A program made the translations under genes and the position numbers. Shown here piece by piece: positions 36,641 through 48,500 of a stretch of DNA of 64,000 nucleotides. Position 1 is the first letter of the stretch. The number at the start of each line of letters is the position of its first letter. The DNA comes from Haematococcus lacustris (lineage: Eukaryota > Chlorophyta > Chlorophyceae > Chlamydomonadales > Haematococcaceae): the NCBI GenBank assembly GCA_030144725.1, contig JASKMD010000030.1:3813580-3877579 (forward strand), written 5' to 3'. The notes under the pieces are model-generated. The model was not told the origin of the DNA. It made no database searches and was given only the letters and a program-made list of their open reading frames with translations.

Positions 36641-38082
36641 ATGCGAAACTTGCCGACGAGTAAGTGGTGTCCCCTTTGCTACGTAGCCTGCGATGCACCG
36701 TTAGCCAACGTATTCAATGGGTGGTGCAATGTCAGCACGGTGGCGGGGTGGGCACACAGCTTTCCAATGATGAGTGGGATGTTTTGTCAATGCTCTGCAG
36801 CTCATACCAGCTCCGGCACTCAACAGCATCAGGTGACGAGCCAATGTGGGCTGTCAGCGTCCAGGGACCTTGGTGACAGTCTGGCCAGCACCAGCCAGCA
36901 TCATCGTCTGGTCGCCTCAGTGCAGTCGTCTGTGATAGGCATCACTCAGCATCGCAGTGTATCAATAGAACTGGAGCGCCCACCGGGTCCAATATTAATC
37001 GTGGATGACCTTCCCTTGGTGAGTTCAGCAGCACATAAAACACGGCAGGAGCAATTGTTTTGTGTTCAGAGCTTGAGCTTGGACGATACGATTGTGAAGT
37101 CATTGTGTTTGTGACTGTGAGCATGATGCTCATGACATCCATGCAGAACCGAGTGGTGCTGAGCATGATGGTCAAGAAGGCTGGCCTGCCAGTGGCCTTT
37201 GCCTGCAATGGCTTGGAGTGTGTGAAGGCGATCCAGAGCCAGCCGCCGGGCAGCTATTGCATGATCTTGATGGACCTGCACATGCCCTGCATGGATGGCT
37301 TCACCGCTACACAGATGCTGCGGCGCTGGGAGACAAGCTTGCAGCCTCAGCACCTCCAACCCCAGACCCTAGTGCCACTTTCAAACCAACCTCAGCAGCA
37401 GCAGCGGCAGCAGCAGCAGGAGGAGGCCCCACCCCCACCGCTGTGTGAGACCCAGCAGCGCACACACCAAACGGCAGCGTCTGTACATCCACGCCGCCGC
37501 CTCCCTATCGTGGCTTGCACAGCAGAATTGTACGGCTCACCTCCCCTGAACGAGGGGCACTTGCCTGGCGGTGTTGTGCCCGGCTCCACAGCCGCATCTC
37601 ACGCCCTGCGTTGTGGTGCAGATGAGTGCGTGGCTAAGCCGCTCCCCTTTGCAACTCTGTGCAGCATCCTGAGACGCTATGTCCCAGCTTGGTCCCTGCC
37701 GCCCGCCCTAGCCATGCCACGGGTGCCAGCCAGCCTGCCAAGAGCGGCCCCTGCGCAGGAGCCCTGGCTGCTGCAGCCCATGCAGCTGAGCTCCCTCAGC
37801 CAGCAGTCAGACGCAGAGCAGGTGGCAAAGTGGGGGGCAGAGTTGGAGGCAAGGGCAAGGGCCCCGGGCCATGCCTCTGCCCCAGTGTCCCAGTGCCTGG
37901 CAGCAGGGAGCACAGAGCCAGGGAGGCAAGCAGGCATCAGTCAAAACGTAGAAGACCCCTTGGCTGCAGCAAGTTGTGCAGTGCAGGCTAGGCCAGCAGG
38001 GGCGGAGGTGGCGTGCCATGGCGGCGCAGAAGATGGACCGGGCAGTCCCTGTGCCAGTGTCAGCTTGCATGCAATGTGCTGA
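36641..38082 (+). CDS. Response-regulator receiver (CheY-like) domain protein
   Basis: Two exons, 36641-37018 and 37147-38082, phase 0 junction, 437 residues. Receiver signature residues are all visible: the acidic pair in 'GPILIVDDLPL' (spanning the splice), the phospho-acceptor Asp in 'MILMDLHMPCMDGFTATQML', the Thr in 'LPIVACTAE', and the Lys in 'ADECVAKPLPF'. A Gln/Pro-rich insert of about 55 residues separates the phospho-acceptor helix from the Thr strand, and a second insert follows it, so the domain is longer than the usual 120 residues. No histidine kinase, DNA-binding or output domain is seen; the last 130 residues are low complexity. Probably a phosphorelay partner, in the cytosol, nucleus or plastid; the 120-residue N-terminal extension does not settle which. 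Confidence 0.85.
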
Positions 38083-39084
38083 AGGCCACAAGCTACAGCC
38101 CAGCTTTGAGGCTGCCCGTGTGGGTCTCCCACATGCACACACACCTGCCCTGCACTTATGTGCTCCACCTTTGCCCAAACTGATGACCCGTCAGCTGCTG
38201 CCTCAATGAACCCCCTGATGCGCAGCCAATGCCGCAGTGACTAGATTGGAATGATGGAAAATGTGATTGCTGTGTGGCACCTAACTCCACACTATCTGCT
38301 GGTTGGGTCTGCTGCTGGATGGGTCAGCCCCCTCGTCACTCACTAGATTCACTGAGTAATTTATCACGTGATGGCTTGTGCAGCGCAGGCATTGCCAACC
38401 AGCCTGCACCCCGAGCTTGCTCCTTGGGGCGTGAGTCAGCCTCACAATTATGTGACACACGCCAGGATGGATTGCGTGCCGCTGCTGTGTGATGCTTTTT
38501 GCGTGTGTGCTTGTTGCCCGCTGGGCTGACGAAGTGGCTGCTGCAGTGTAGTGCGGGGTATTGTGTGGCAGGATGGAGCTAGATAGTGGGAACTTATAGG
38601 TTAGAGTGTTGTTTTCGTCCTTGTTCCATAGGCACCCATACACCCCTATCTCCTTTTGTCTCATTTTGGCACTTGGCATTTTGGCGCACTTGGCAGTTCA
38701 GCCACCCACTTGTCAGCAGCAGCGTACGTACAATTGTACAACCGCCACCGTGTAATCGGCGAGCGTCGCATGCTATCCGCGTCACGTGGGCCTATGCACC
38801 ACCTCCCGCTACTTCCTGGGCCTAACCTCCAGTTGCCTGTCTAACCCCATCTTTCAGGTGCCAAAGCTGCAGCCTCCCGGTACTTTCGCCTGGCTGCTGT
38901 ATGGTAAGATGTTGATGCCACGCATGGTGCTTTAGAGGGAGATGGGCAGGCCACGCATGTCCTGCAGCTGGGCTCTCAGCTGCGGCACCACAGCACTAAG
39001 GATACAACAAAATATTTAGGTTAATACCTCAACATGCCTTGCGTGGACGTCTTCACACGGGTGCGTGGTGATGCTGAGGAAGAG
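38083..39084. other. Intergenic region with element end fragments
   Basis: No gene. A tail-type-1 terminal piece ('GCTTGTTGCCCGCTGGGCTG') lies at about 38508. A 44-bp exact copy of USP intron-1 sequence is at 38818-38861. Confidence 0.45.
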
Positions 39085-39470
39085 TCATAGGCAAGGATCC
39101 AAGGGCAAGGAGTACCCTGGCCTGGGCTACAAGCGGGTGCGAGACAAGCCCCCCAAGGCCCAGGAGCAGCAGGAGCAGCCTGCTGAGGCACAGTAATGTG
39201 TGACCCCCTTTGTTGAGCTGTCATCAGCTTACAATTAGTGCATGCTTTGTCATGCCAACTCTACATCATAGCCCTCGGGTCAGGCAATAGTGTAGGTGGT
39301 AGGCGGCTCATGTGCCATGTGCACTGGGTTTACTCCACACAGCCCAATCACACTGTTTGAGTCGGATCTAGTTAGTGGCTGCTAGTGGCTGCTAGTGGCT
39401 GCTAGTGGCTGCTAGTAGGTACTTCTGATCCGGCTCAAATGGAGGCGCTAGTGAGGGACAAGAGGGCTGA
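39085..39470 (+). mobile_element. Fanzor/TnpB-like C-terminus and complete tail type 1
   Basis: The frame 'YPGLGYKRVRDKPPKAQEQ' ends PAEAQ-stop at 39196, identical in most positions to the minus-strand copy ending at 56737. The tail runs to about 39470. Within it 'GAGTCGGATC' at about 39360 pairs with 'GATCCGGCTC' near 39430, and the copy at 56480 shows the same arrangement. Between the arms a 10-bp unit (TAGTGGCTGC) is repeated about four times (39372-39415). Confidence 0.7.
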
Positions 39471-40137
39471 GGAAGAGTCATGCAAGCCTTTAAGGGTTCA
39501 ATGTCCAAGGTTCAGGCCGTATGTGCTGAACTGCACAGCTAGCGTGTTGCATGCCCAGGGATGGACGGATGTTCTGTTGCGGAGTTGCGGGCATTATGGC
39601 GGGCTAGAAAGCTGTCTCCGTCCCTCCCGGAGGTAAAATTGCAGAGCGCAGAATCCGCGGTTGGCAGTGAAGGAGGGGTTCGACACAGCTGCGACCCCCT
39701 GGCACAGACCAGGTGGGCCAGTGCCTCTCTTGTGCTAGGCTCACTGCTTCAAATTGATCCGTGACTTTCTTCTGCCTGACACCTTCATCCTTAATACTAC
39801 CCTGGGAATTTGCTGCCATGCCAGGGGGCAGCAGTTGGCAGCTACTGTGCTATCTGATGCCACAAATACCATCCCACACAAAAAGCCTGGTCGAGTGCAC
39901 TTTTCAAAGCCAGACGCAGACTCGTGCGCACTCCCTCGTTACATTCTACATGGTGAGACGAGGGTATCAGCTATACTGCAATGCCAGTATCGTAATAGTG
40001 GCTGCTGTGCAACGACTTTGACTACACACAGCTATCACTCAAGACCATGCACAGCCAGCCAGCCAGAAGCTACCATGCTGACAGTCCCAGCGAGCCATTA
40101 TGTTGTCATGAGCTCTCACCCAGCACCCCTCATCAGC
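39471..40137. other. Region with long open frame, no recognised gene
   Basis: A plus-strand frame from 39754 stays open for 233 codons across 40.4 kb, but its second half is duplicated debris, so I do not call a gene. 39563-39650 reads 'SVAELRALWRARKLSPSLPE', faintly like a SAP helix pair; not enough to assign. Confidence 0.3.
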
Positions 40138-40380
40138 TGCCACCCACTACATGCAAGGCTCATGCAGCCATCAATTGGCCCTACCTCTACCCCATGCCCT
40201 GCAGGACCCTGCCAACCTCCCTCACGGCCCCAGCCTGGCAGACATCAGCCACCCTCTCCCCAGTCAGTGGCAGCCGCTGCCACCACAGGCCAGTGCACGG
40301 CACCACCGCAGCGCACTTGGCATTGCACACTCGACCTGGACACACTGCCATGCAGGAGCATGACCCCTGCCATTGTGCCC
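40138..40380 (+). repeat. Inverted duplicate of 60258-60504
   Basis: Near-identical 240-bp segment ('CATGCAAGGCTCATGCAGCC' and onward) found in opposite orientation at 60504-60258. Here it directly adjoins a minus-oriented element tail (40425-40600). Confidence 0.85.
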
Positions 40381-40424
40381 TTTTCCATGTGGATAGGCAG
40401 GCCCCTTGTCCCTCACCAGGCCCC

Positions 40425-40600
40425 CTATTCGAGTCAGATCACTAGGGACCACTAGGGGCCACTAGCGGTACCACTCAGGATGGTTTTAAGGGGCTGTGTG
40501 GAGTCTTCTCATGCACATGGCACATGCACATGGCACGGGCGCCTTCCCAATTGCCTGACCTCAGTGACAGGGCTACGGTCTGGGTTTTCCCGGAGATTCA
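40425..40600 (-). mobile_element. Element tail type 1 fragment, minus orientation
   Basis: 'TTCGAGTCAGATCACTAGGG', GGGGCTGTGTGGAGT and the run to 'CTGACCTCAGTGACAGGGCT' match the tail at 56520-56680, with several substitutions. Confidence 0.55.
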
Positions 40601-40795
40601 CAGAGTAATTTATGGAGTGATGGTTTAAGGGGTTTGTGTAGCACAGACCCCTTCACTTTGACACCGCCACGTTCATTGACAAGTGACGACATGTGAATAG
40701 GCAGCTGGATGTAAACTCCACCTCATCCCCAGCACATACCCTGTAGCAGCTGCTGGCCCCACAGGGGAGGATGATGGCCACCAAGGGGCTGCCTG

Positions 40796-41425
40796 TCAAG
40801 CATCACTGGGGTCAGTTGCCAAGGCGTACCCTAGCTGCCGCTGTGCTCCAGCTGCAGCCTGCCTCTGCTCCTCCCATGCCTCCTGCTCCCGCTGCAGCAC
40901 CTTGCGCAGCCGCTTGTTCAACAGCTTGCAGCCGTTTCCGTACTGCTTGGTGCCTGAGTGGCCCAATGGAGGCCGGTCAGGCCAGTGGGTCCCTGCCAAG
41001 GTCACTGGCCTACGCCGCAGGTCACTGAATGACCCCTGAGGGGGGCTGCAACTTTGACTTTGCGTCATGCATGGGGACTGGGTGTAGCTCACACTGCTGC
41101 GCAACAACTTACTTTTGGGGCCCTGCATGGGCAGTGTTGCAGCTGCTTGCAGCCACGGCATGGGTTGTCCTTGCCCAAGGCTGGAATGCCTGACGGGTGT
41201 CCCAAGACAATGCTGGTCATAGGGCCCTGCACTTGTGTTGAGCTGCATACCCAGCTTAGCCACCTGCCTGGCTGTGATGGGAGTTGGTCCTAACAGCTGT
41301 GACAGTCGTGCCCTTGCCCTGCCTTGGCTTGAGTAGCTGGGGGAAGCTGGGGCCACGCTGTCTAATTGCTGGCTGCATGGCTGGCTGCACCACACCAGCC
41401 TGCAGCACCCCCGCATAGCTGCCAC
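40796..41425 (-). CDS. Unidentified ORF, probably element-derived
   Basis: 209 codons from a TAC-rich, Gln/Ser N-terminus to 'KQYGNGCKLLNKRLRKVLQR' and 'EQEAWEEQRQAAAGAQRQLG', ending in DPSDA-stop. The C-terminal 60 residues look like a real basic amphipathic helix. The first half resembles intergenic translation. It sits among element debris and I suspect it is the end of another transposon protein; no known domain recognised. Confidence 0.35.
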   Translation of the reverse strand: MAAMRGCCRLVWCSQPCSQQLDSVAPASPSYSSQGRARARLSQLLGPTPITARQVAKLGMQLNTSAGPYDQHCLGTPVRHSSLGQGQPMPWLQAAATLPMQGPKSKLLRSSVSYTQSPCMTQSQSCSPPQGSFSDLRRRPVTLAGTHWPDRPPLGHSGTKQYGNGCKLLNKRLRKVLQREQEAWEEQRQAAAGAQRQLGYALATDPSDA

Positions 41426-42104
41426 CTGCCAGCAGGAGGTGGGTTGCCTGGACCACCCCTGTCAGCAAGCCTGCACCCCAGCAGGCCATTCTGCCACCTG
41501 CCAAGCCAGCTCTCACCAGCTGTGTCTGCTGCCAACACCAGTATTCGGCTAAGCCCTGCCCCTGACACCAGCATGGCTGACCCCAGCCCTGCCTATCACT
41601 GCAAGCTCTTCAAGACAGCGATGCACGCCACTGGCTGACCTGCTTTGTCTGGCTGGCCTGGCTGGCCTGGCTGGCCTGGCTGGCCTGGCTGACCTTGCGA
41701 CCAGCCAACAGTGGCTGAGGGTCCACACCCTCTGCCTACCCATTGATGCTGGTTCTGGGAAGCAGAACAACAAGGCTGAGTGGCATAGTGAACAGCACAG
41801 CAGCTCCACTTGAGGTGCTGGTCCAGCATGAAGCAGTCAGATTGCCAGGCCCAGCCTTGCCTGATATGAGATGTTGAGTGGCAGGTTATTGCCCCTGCAC
41901 GAGCCAATGCGTCGTGCTCAGCCCAACTTGCCAGTGATGTGATGCAGGGCCCTGGCAAGCTCTTGCCCTTGCCAGTCAGGGTGGGGTGCTGACCACACAG
42001 GGCTGAGCAGGGCCTGCTGGGGGTGATTGAAAGCAACAGCTTAAGCATTGCCTAGTGCGCTGCTGGGCTTGGGCCTTAGGTGCTCGGTCTCACAGCTTAC
42101 AGGT
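41426..42104. other. Intergenic, no gene
   Basis: A CTGGC/TGGCC run at 41648-41692 is the only structure. Short frames only. Confidence 0.35.
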
Positions 42105-42365
42105 ACAGCATCCTAAACGCCCCTGTTTGATGGCCGGGCCCGCAACAATGCATAGGGCCTGGTAGTTTGCACAGGCTGTTCGCCTTACAGAGCATTAAGC
42201 TGTTAGTTTTGATGAGGTGCCCAGTGGTCATGGGGTTTGCCCATGGAACGTGCCATCGATGTGGGGTTGGCAGTCATCAAGGGTGCGACCGAGGATGCTA
42301 CGACATGTTTGTAGTAGCTGAGTGAGATTACCCACAGTCCAACATGTTGTTCCTTGTTGAATACG
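42105..42365 (+). mobile_element. Solo 3' end of variant B element (tail type 2)
   Basis: Begins with the last codons (DGRARNNA-stop at 42134) and continues with the conserved tail ('GGCCTGGTAGTTTGCACAGG' to 'TTCCTTGTTGAATA'). Same tail as 7436-7617 and 19130-19370 in inverse orientation. Upstream coding is absent. Confidence 0.7.
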
Positions 42366-42554
42366 TTTTGTTGGCCTGCTGGGGGTGATTGTGAGTTGGC
42401 TGGCTGGCTGGCGGGCTGGGTGGCCAGTGGCCTGTGTGGGGGCTGCAGCGGCCGCATCAGGTCCATTACTGCCGGTGTCAAAAGTGTGATGCCCCTGGCG
42501 CCATTGCTAGCACCACTGCCTGGCCTCATGATGTGCCAATGTGAGCGCATGCAG

Positions 42555-45500
42555 GTCCCGGGTTCAAGTCCAAGGCTCAGCATGTTGTGGACTTGAGCGT
42601 CAGCCCCGACCTGTACCTGCCCAGCTTTGTGGCCAGCAGGCACCAGCGGGCACCAGCCGCTGTCATACCCAAGGCGCCCCAAGCAAGCCACAGCTCAGAC
42701 CCCAGGTGAGCTGCCCACCTGCAGCAGGAATGAAGCAAAGTAGGAATGAAGCTGGCAGGCCGTGCCTCTTCAAGGTGCACTGCCTCCACCACCTGCACCC
42801 CGTCCTTTTGGGATAAGATGCACAGACAAGCACCTAAGCCAGGGCACACTAGCCATGCCTTGTTCTCCTAATCACTGAGGTCTATCTCACCAGGCCACCT
42901 GGGTCGCAACCCTGGCAGCAAAGCAGATGTACAGCTGCGTCACCCCTTGCATGACCCAAGTTGGGTGCTTGTCTGTGTAGCAGCTTGCAGTGCCACCAGG
43001 GTGACTGCCAGCCCTGCACTGGTGGCCATCACAGGCTGGGCACAACAGATGCCAACACCCTACTAAATAAGCCCTCCCCGCCTGGATGCTGGACAGCATC
43101 AAGCTGTGACATGCCCTGGGTTCTGTCTGGCTGGCTCCTTTAGTGCTGTCCTGCATTCCTGGCCAGGGCTACCACCCCAGCGTTCCGTTCCTGAGGCCCC
43201 TGCTCCTCCATGCTGCCGCTGTCTGCCACCATACAGAGCCAGGCAGGGCCCTGATACCGCCTACAACGTGCAAGACGGAAGCCTGTCCACCCGCAAGCGT
43301 ACACCCGCAGTGAAGCTCGCCCCACCTCCGCCCAAAGCCTCAAGGGCCTGCCAGGGTGCCAGCCCCCCCGCACGCCCTGCAGCGCCCCCGCCCTCAGGGT
43401 CTGCCGCCACCGGCCCTGACTCCGGGCTGCACACCCATACTGACGGTGCACATACTGGCCGGTGGGACGACCAGCAGGCCAGGGCCCTGCGTGCGGTGCA
43501 CGAGTGCGCTGCGCCCTGTGCTGTGTTCCCAAAGTCAGTGCGGTGGAAGGAGGAGGAGGCAGAGGTAAGGCTGCAAGGGGCTCGGCTGGTGGGCCCCAGT
43601 TGCTCTGTTAGGCAGGCCTCCAAAAGGCGGCACCAGCCACTGTCATGCCCCACACACATTGCAGCACTGTCATGCCCAACACACATCCTGAGGAGGGTCG
43701 CACTGGACTCAGTGTGAGATGGCGGTTGTTACTTGTCGGCCGCTGGGCTGGTGAGGGAGGTGGTGCTGGAGCAGGAGGCATGCTGTAGGCACCCCAGACC
43801 CACCCTATCTTGGCCTGATGTAGGACAGGCTGCTGCATTTGTGTTCTGTCAGGCAGTACTTGAATGCTAAGCAGGAGGGCAGGATGGAGAGGGCAGGGGG
43901 AGGTTGGGAGGGAGGCTGAAAGAGGAATGGATCACAGGCTGGCTGAGGGGGGGCTGGCTGAGGGGGGCTGAGGCGGGGCTGGCTGAGGGGGGCTGAGGCG
44001 GGGCTGGCTGAGGGGGGCTGAGGCGGGGCTGGCTGAGGGGGGCTGAGGGGGGGCTGGCTGAGGGGGGCTGAGGGGGGGCTGGCTGAGGGGGGCTGAGGCG
44101 GGGCTGGCTGAGGGGGGCTGAGGCGGGGCTGGCTGAGGGGGGCTGAGGCGGGGCTGGCTGGGGGGGGCAGGCTGAGGCGGGGCTGGCTGAGGGGGGCAGG
44201 CTGAGGCGGGGCTGGCTGAGGGGGGCAGGCTGAGGCGGGCGTGCATCAGCAGCCAGTCCTCAGCGTGTGCTGGAGCAGCCCACCCTGTCCAGGGTTGCTT
44301 GACGTTGCACGTCCATGCTGAGGGGTCCTAAAGCCCAAATGTGGCATCCTTTGCTGTGTAGTTTGCTGCAGTCTCTTCTCTGCACTGCCAACCCTGTGTG
44401 CTCCTGCCCACATTCGCCTGCTCGTGCCTTCTCTGGCTGTTGTTGCCTGCTTCAACCTGCATTGTCCCGGCGCAAAGGCATCAGCTGGGGCGGCAGCCCC
44501 CCTCGTGAACCTTGATGCCGCCTTCAACCTGGTCCTCCCCCGCCGCGCTGCCGCATTCATCAGCAAGGCACCCCGCTTCACACCCTCACCCCGCACCAGT
44601 GTGGAGGGCGGAGAGGGGGAGGAGGACATGGACGATTGGCAGCAGCCACGACGCTACCAGCCGCGGTGCGTGCGACACGGCTGCCCACTCAGCCTGCTGG
44701 GTGCGCGTCTGCTGCCACCAGTGCTTCATGTGCTGCTGGATTATCGTAGGGATGGTGTGGAGGCACACCCTCCCTGTCCCACTATGCACCCAAGCCAATC
44801 AGGCATCCTTTCACGCCACGTGTAACGCTCTGTTGCCAGAAGCCTTCACTCACACTGTCAAACCAGCTCATGGCTGCTTACTGTTGAGAAATGTGCAGCT
44901 ACATTGTTTTTGCCATCGGTGATGGGGCTACTCAGTCACATAGGTCAAAGCAGGCACGCCATGGCCAGTTAGTTGCAAGGGGCTGAGTATGGAATAGGAG
45001 CATGCTGTACGTTTCATGTCCTGGCGTGATGTCGTTGTGCCTGCAGGTGGTCCCAGCCGAAGGCGTGTGCAGGCCTGGGCTCAAATCCCTCAGCGCAGCG
45101 CAAGCCAGTGATTACACCAGGAGTAGAGTCTGCGGTGGACTTTACAAAACGTCACCACACCCAGACCGTACTGCTGTATCGTCCTTCTGTAAAAGATCAG
45201 CTGCTGCAAGAGCTGGAGAAGCGCCGGCAGCAGCGGCAGCAGCAACAGGCAGCAGCAGCAGCAGCAGCAGCCCCTGAGACTACAGGAGCAGGGAGTCAAG
45301 GTCAGGCAGGCAGTGGTGTAGCACAGCCCCAGAGCCCTGACAGACTACGACGAGCCCAGCCCCAGCCTTTTCCCAGCACCAACGACCTGGCTGCAGCACC
45401 CCAGCCCACCTACTGCCCTGCTGCTTTGCCTGCCGCTGCTGCTGCAGCCATTGTTGCTGCAGCTGTGTGCGCAGCACATGCCAGCGCAGTGGAGGAGCAT

Positions 45501-48500
45501 GACACCGTCTCTGACGGGGCTGCTTTCACACCACACTCATGCACAGCCCTCAGTACGGCTGCAGGACCAGCTCAGCAGCTAGGCGAGGGTGGGAGCCCCA
45601 AAAGGGCAGATTGCACTTCTATGCCTCACACTGCTCCATCCAAAACGATCCCCGCCCGCTCAGAATCAGCTGACCCACGACTTCGCCACAGCAGCTTCAG
45701 CCTTGTGCACAAGCAAGCTCCAGTCGTGGCTTTTGCTCCGCCTGGCTATCGCGCCGGCCCCGAAACCCAGCGCTCGCTCAGCGCCGGACACGGGTTCAGC
45801 AGGGAGCCGGGACCAGGCGCGTACGCATCAGTTCGCGTCGCTGACATGCAGGCCGCTCTGTCAACCAACCCCCGCCAGCCATCCATGGTCTTTGGTACCT
45901 CTCCTCGCGTGCTACACGCCAGCCAAGGCAGCTGGCAGCCGTCGCCGCGAGCCCTATCTGCATGGCTGGCGTCGGATGTCGGCGCGGCGCTGGATCGCAC
46001 TCGCCCTCGCGCCCCTGTCCCAGTCGTGCCGCAAGCCCTGTCAGCGCCGGTGGAGCCATCAGCGGACCTGCGGACAGCCAATGCAACTGACGACGAGGCT
46101 GTCCCGCCGCTGCCCAAGTTTGACCTGGTGGAGCCGCGAGTGCGCGGCGTCAATTTGATGCTGCCTGCGCCGCAGCCCAGGGCAGCTCCGGCTGTCGAGC
46201 TCCGGCTGCGAGAGCGGGAAGAGGCAGCTGCGCAGGAAAGACTGCTGAGCGACCCTTGGACGGAGGATGCGGCGGTGCGGCGGCGGGTGCCGATGTGGAG
46301 CTTCTCCGTAGCAAGTTCCAGGCACGGCGAAGCTGAAGAGGAGGATTGCGCGCGACCGCTCAGCGACCTGCATCCCAACTGGCAGCTGGTGAAGCCCAGG
46401 CTGGCGGTGGGGGTTCCTGACTTTGACAAGCTGCTGAAGCCCAGGTGCGTCGCTCAGCTCCTCCACCATCAGCCCAACAGGCAATGACCACCAACGCGAA
46501 GGCAGAACCAGGCTCCGTCACTAGGGGCGGTGCTTTGTCTGTATGTACTTATACTCCCATGCACATGGCATGGGCGCCGTCTACCTACTCTGTTGCCAAA
46601 CGGCCACGAGCAGGCCTTGCCCAGGCAGAAGCTTCTCCCTTACTTTATGCCGGTTCTCGCAGCGCATTTTTCTACTCCTTTTTCTTCCTGTTGTGATGAG
46701 CACCTAACACCCCTGTCCTGCCTCCCGCCCTACACTGGCTCCAGGGCCGTGCTGCTGGAGGACCGGCTGCGACTGCTCAAGCAACCGACTGTGGGCATGT
46801 ACGATGTGGAGGCTGGGCTACGGCTGTTGCAGCGCCACCTGCCGACCCCACTGCTGCACCTCATGGCTGCAAGGTCAGATGCTGCCCTGCATGGCCTAGC
46901 CCTCATGCCCCTGCATGGCACAGCCATCAAAAACTGTGCACCTGCAGCCAGTATCAGCAGCTTAAGGCTACAGCATGGCAGCCCCAGCGTCTTGACAGGG
47001 CCCAAGACCCTGGCGATAGCAAGCAGTGCGGAGCTTGAGGGTGAGGCGCAGTGTGGAGCTGCGAGCGCAGGTACTCTTGCATTGCTTTAATAAAAAGCCA
47101 TTGGTCAAGCTGGACATTGCCATTGCCGCACCTGCTGACCTGAGGCCTGCCAGCCTTCCAAGCAGCCACCCTGGAGCCCTGCCCTGCATACCAGCCCTGC
47201 CTGCCCCTTGCTTGACGGCGCCCTTCCACTTCTCCGAGACATTGTGCCGCTAGGTGCTATGATATGTGACGTCTATGGCTGTTCCAAGCAACGTAGGGTT
47301 CCCAAAGCGCATGTTGGGTGGGTGCTGGGGTTGGGGACGTTTGCACGCGCAGGTGGTTGCCATCAGCGCCGGCAGCAGAGGCGCCAGGCAGCTCAGATGT
47401 CCTGGGCGTGGCTCTGCAGGCCGCTAGGGCCCTGGACGCTTTGCGCACCCGGGTGCCAGCAGCCCTCATCCCTCCCCTGCCCACAAGCTCCAGCCGCCTG
47501 GCGCTGGGCCCCGGGTTCAGCCCCCTAGGGCAAGGCGCTGGCCTGAGCCTGATGGCAAACCTGGAGGCTGCTTGGGCCGCAGTGTTGCCCAGGCTGCAAG
47601 GTAAAGGTGAAACCATGCTCCTGTAAGGCCATGACTAGCAATGCGCTGCACACATATCTGCATGTCACATTCATCACACTCCTCACTGTTCTGAGCCAGA
47701 ACTCCCTCCACAGCTGTGATGATACAGTGTTGTCTGCACAGAGGATACACAGTGTCCAGTGATGGGTATGCTATCACAGCTTCAGCACTTGCATGTATTG
47801 GTGGATTGTGTTTGTGGCTGATTGATGTTACCATGATGTAGGGGGAGTACGTTTTGAGCTGCAAGCTGCACGGGATGAGGCTGATCACACGACCACCTCA
47901 CCGGCCCTGGGCCCAGGGGCATACAAAGTCACGTAAGCCCTCTCCCTGCCCCTCCCCTTCTCCCTGACCGCCTGAACCTGCCCACCTGTACCTGCCCGCC
48001 CATGCAATTGCTAGAGCTATACTCACTTTTGCCCGCAGCCCTGACAGCGCTGAGATCCCGAACCCAGGTCCAGCGGTCCCTTTGCCTGCTTGCAGGCACA
48101 GCCTGGTGGAGGCCCACATAGGGGCCCGGGCCTTCATCACATACCTGGGCCATGGCATCCTGGACGCCCCTGACAGTCATGACCCCGAGAATCAGTTGCA
48201 GCCACCACCAGGCACGCTGCTCACACAGTCTGCACCCAGACCCACTCTGACGGATTACCTGCAGCATGCTCACCCCTGCTGTGGGGCAACCTCGTGGCAG
48301 AGCATTGCTGGGCTGCTGCCACTCACTGTTGTGCTGTGCCCCCAGCCGCTCTGCTCTCTTCCTGACCTGTGGACCTGGCGCCCCCTGCTGCAAGATACAC
48401 TTCCAAGTTGCACACTTCCAAGACAGCACTGCCTTTCACCCGCAATCTCAAGCTGCCCTTCCACCCTGCCTTACCCATCAGGCCATTGGGCAGTGACTAG

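Noticed and set aside
42558..42580. GGTTCAAGTCC, identical to a tRNA B-box consensus
   Set aside because: The flanks do not form a T-arm or acceptor stem, no A-box precedes it at the right distance, and the bases belong to a phase-consistent STPG exon.
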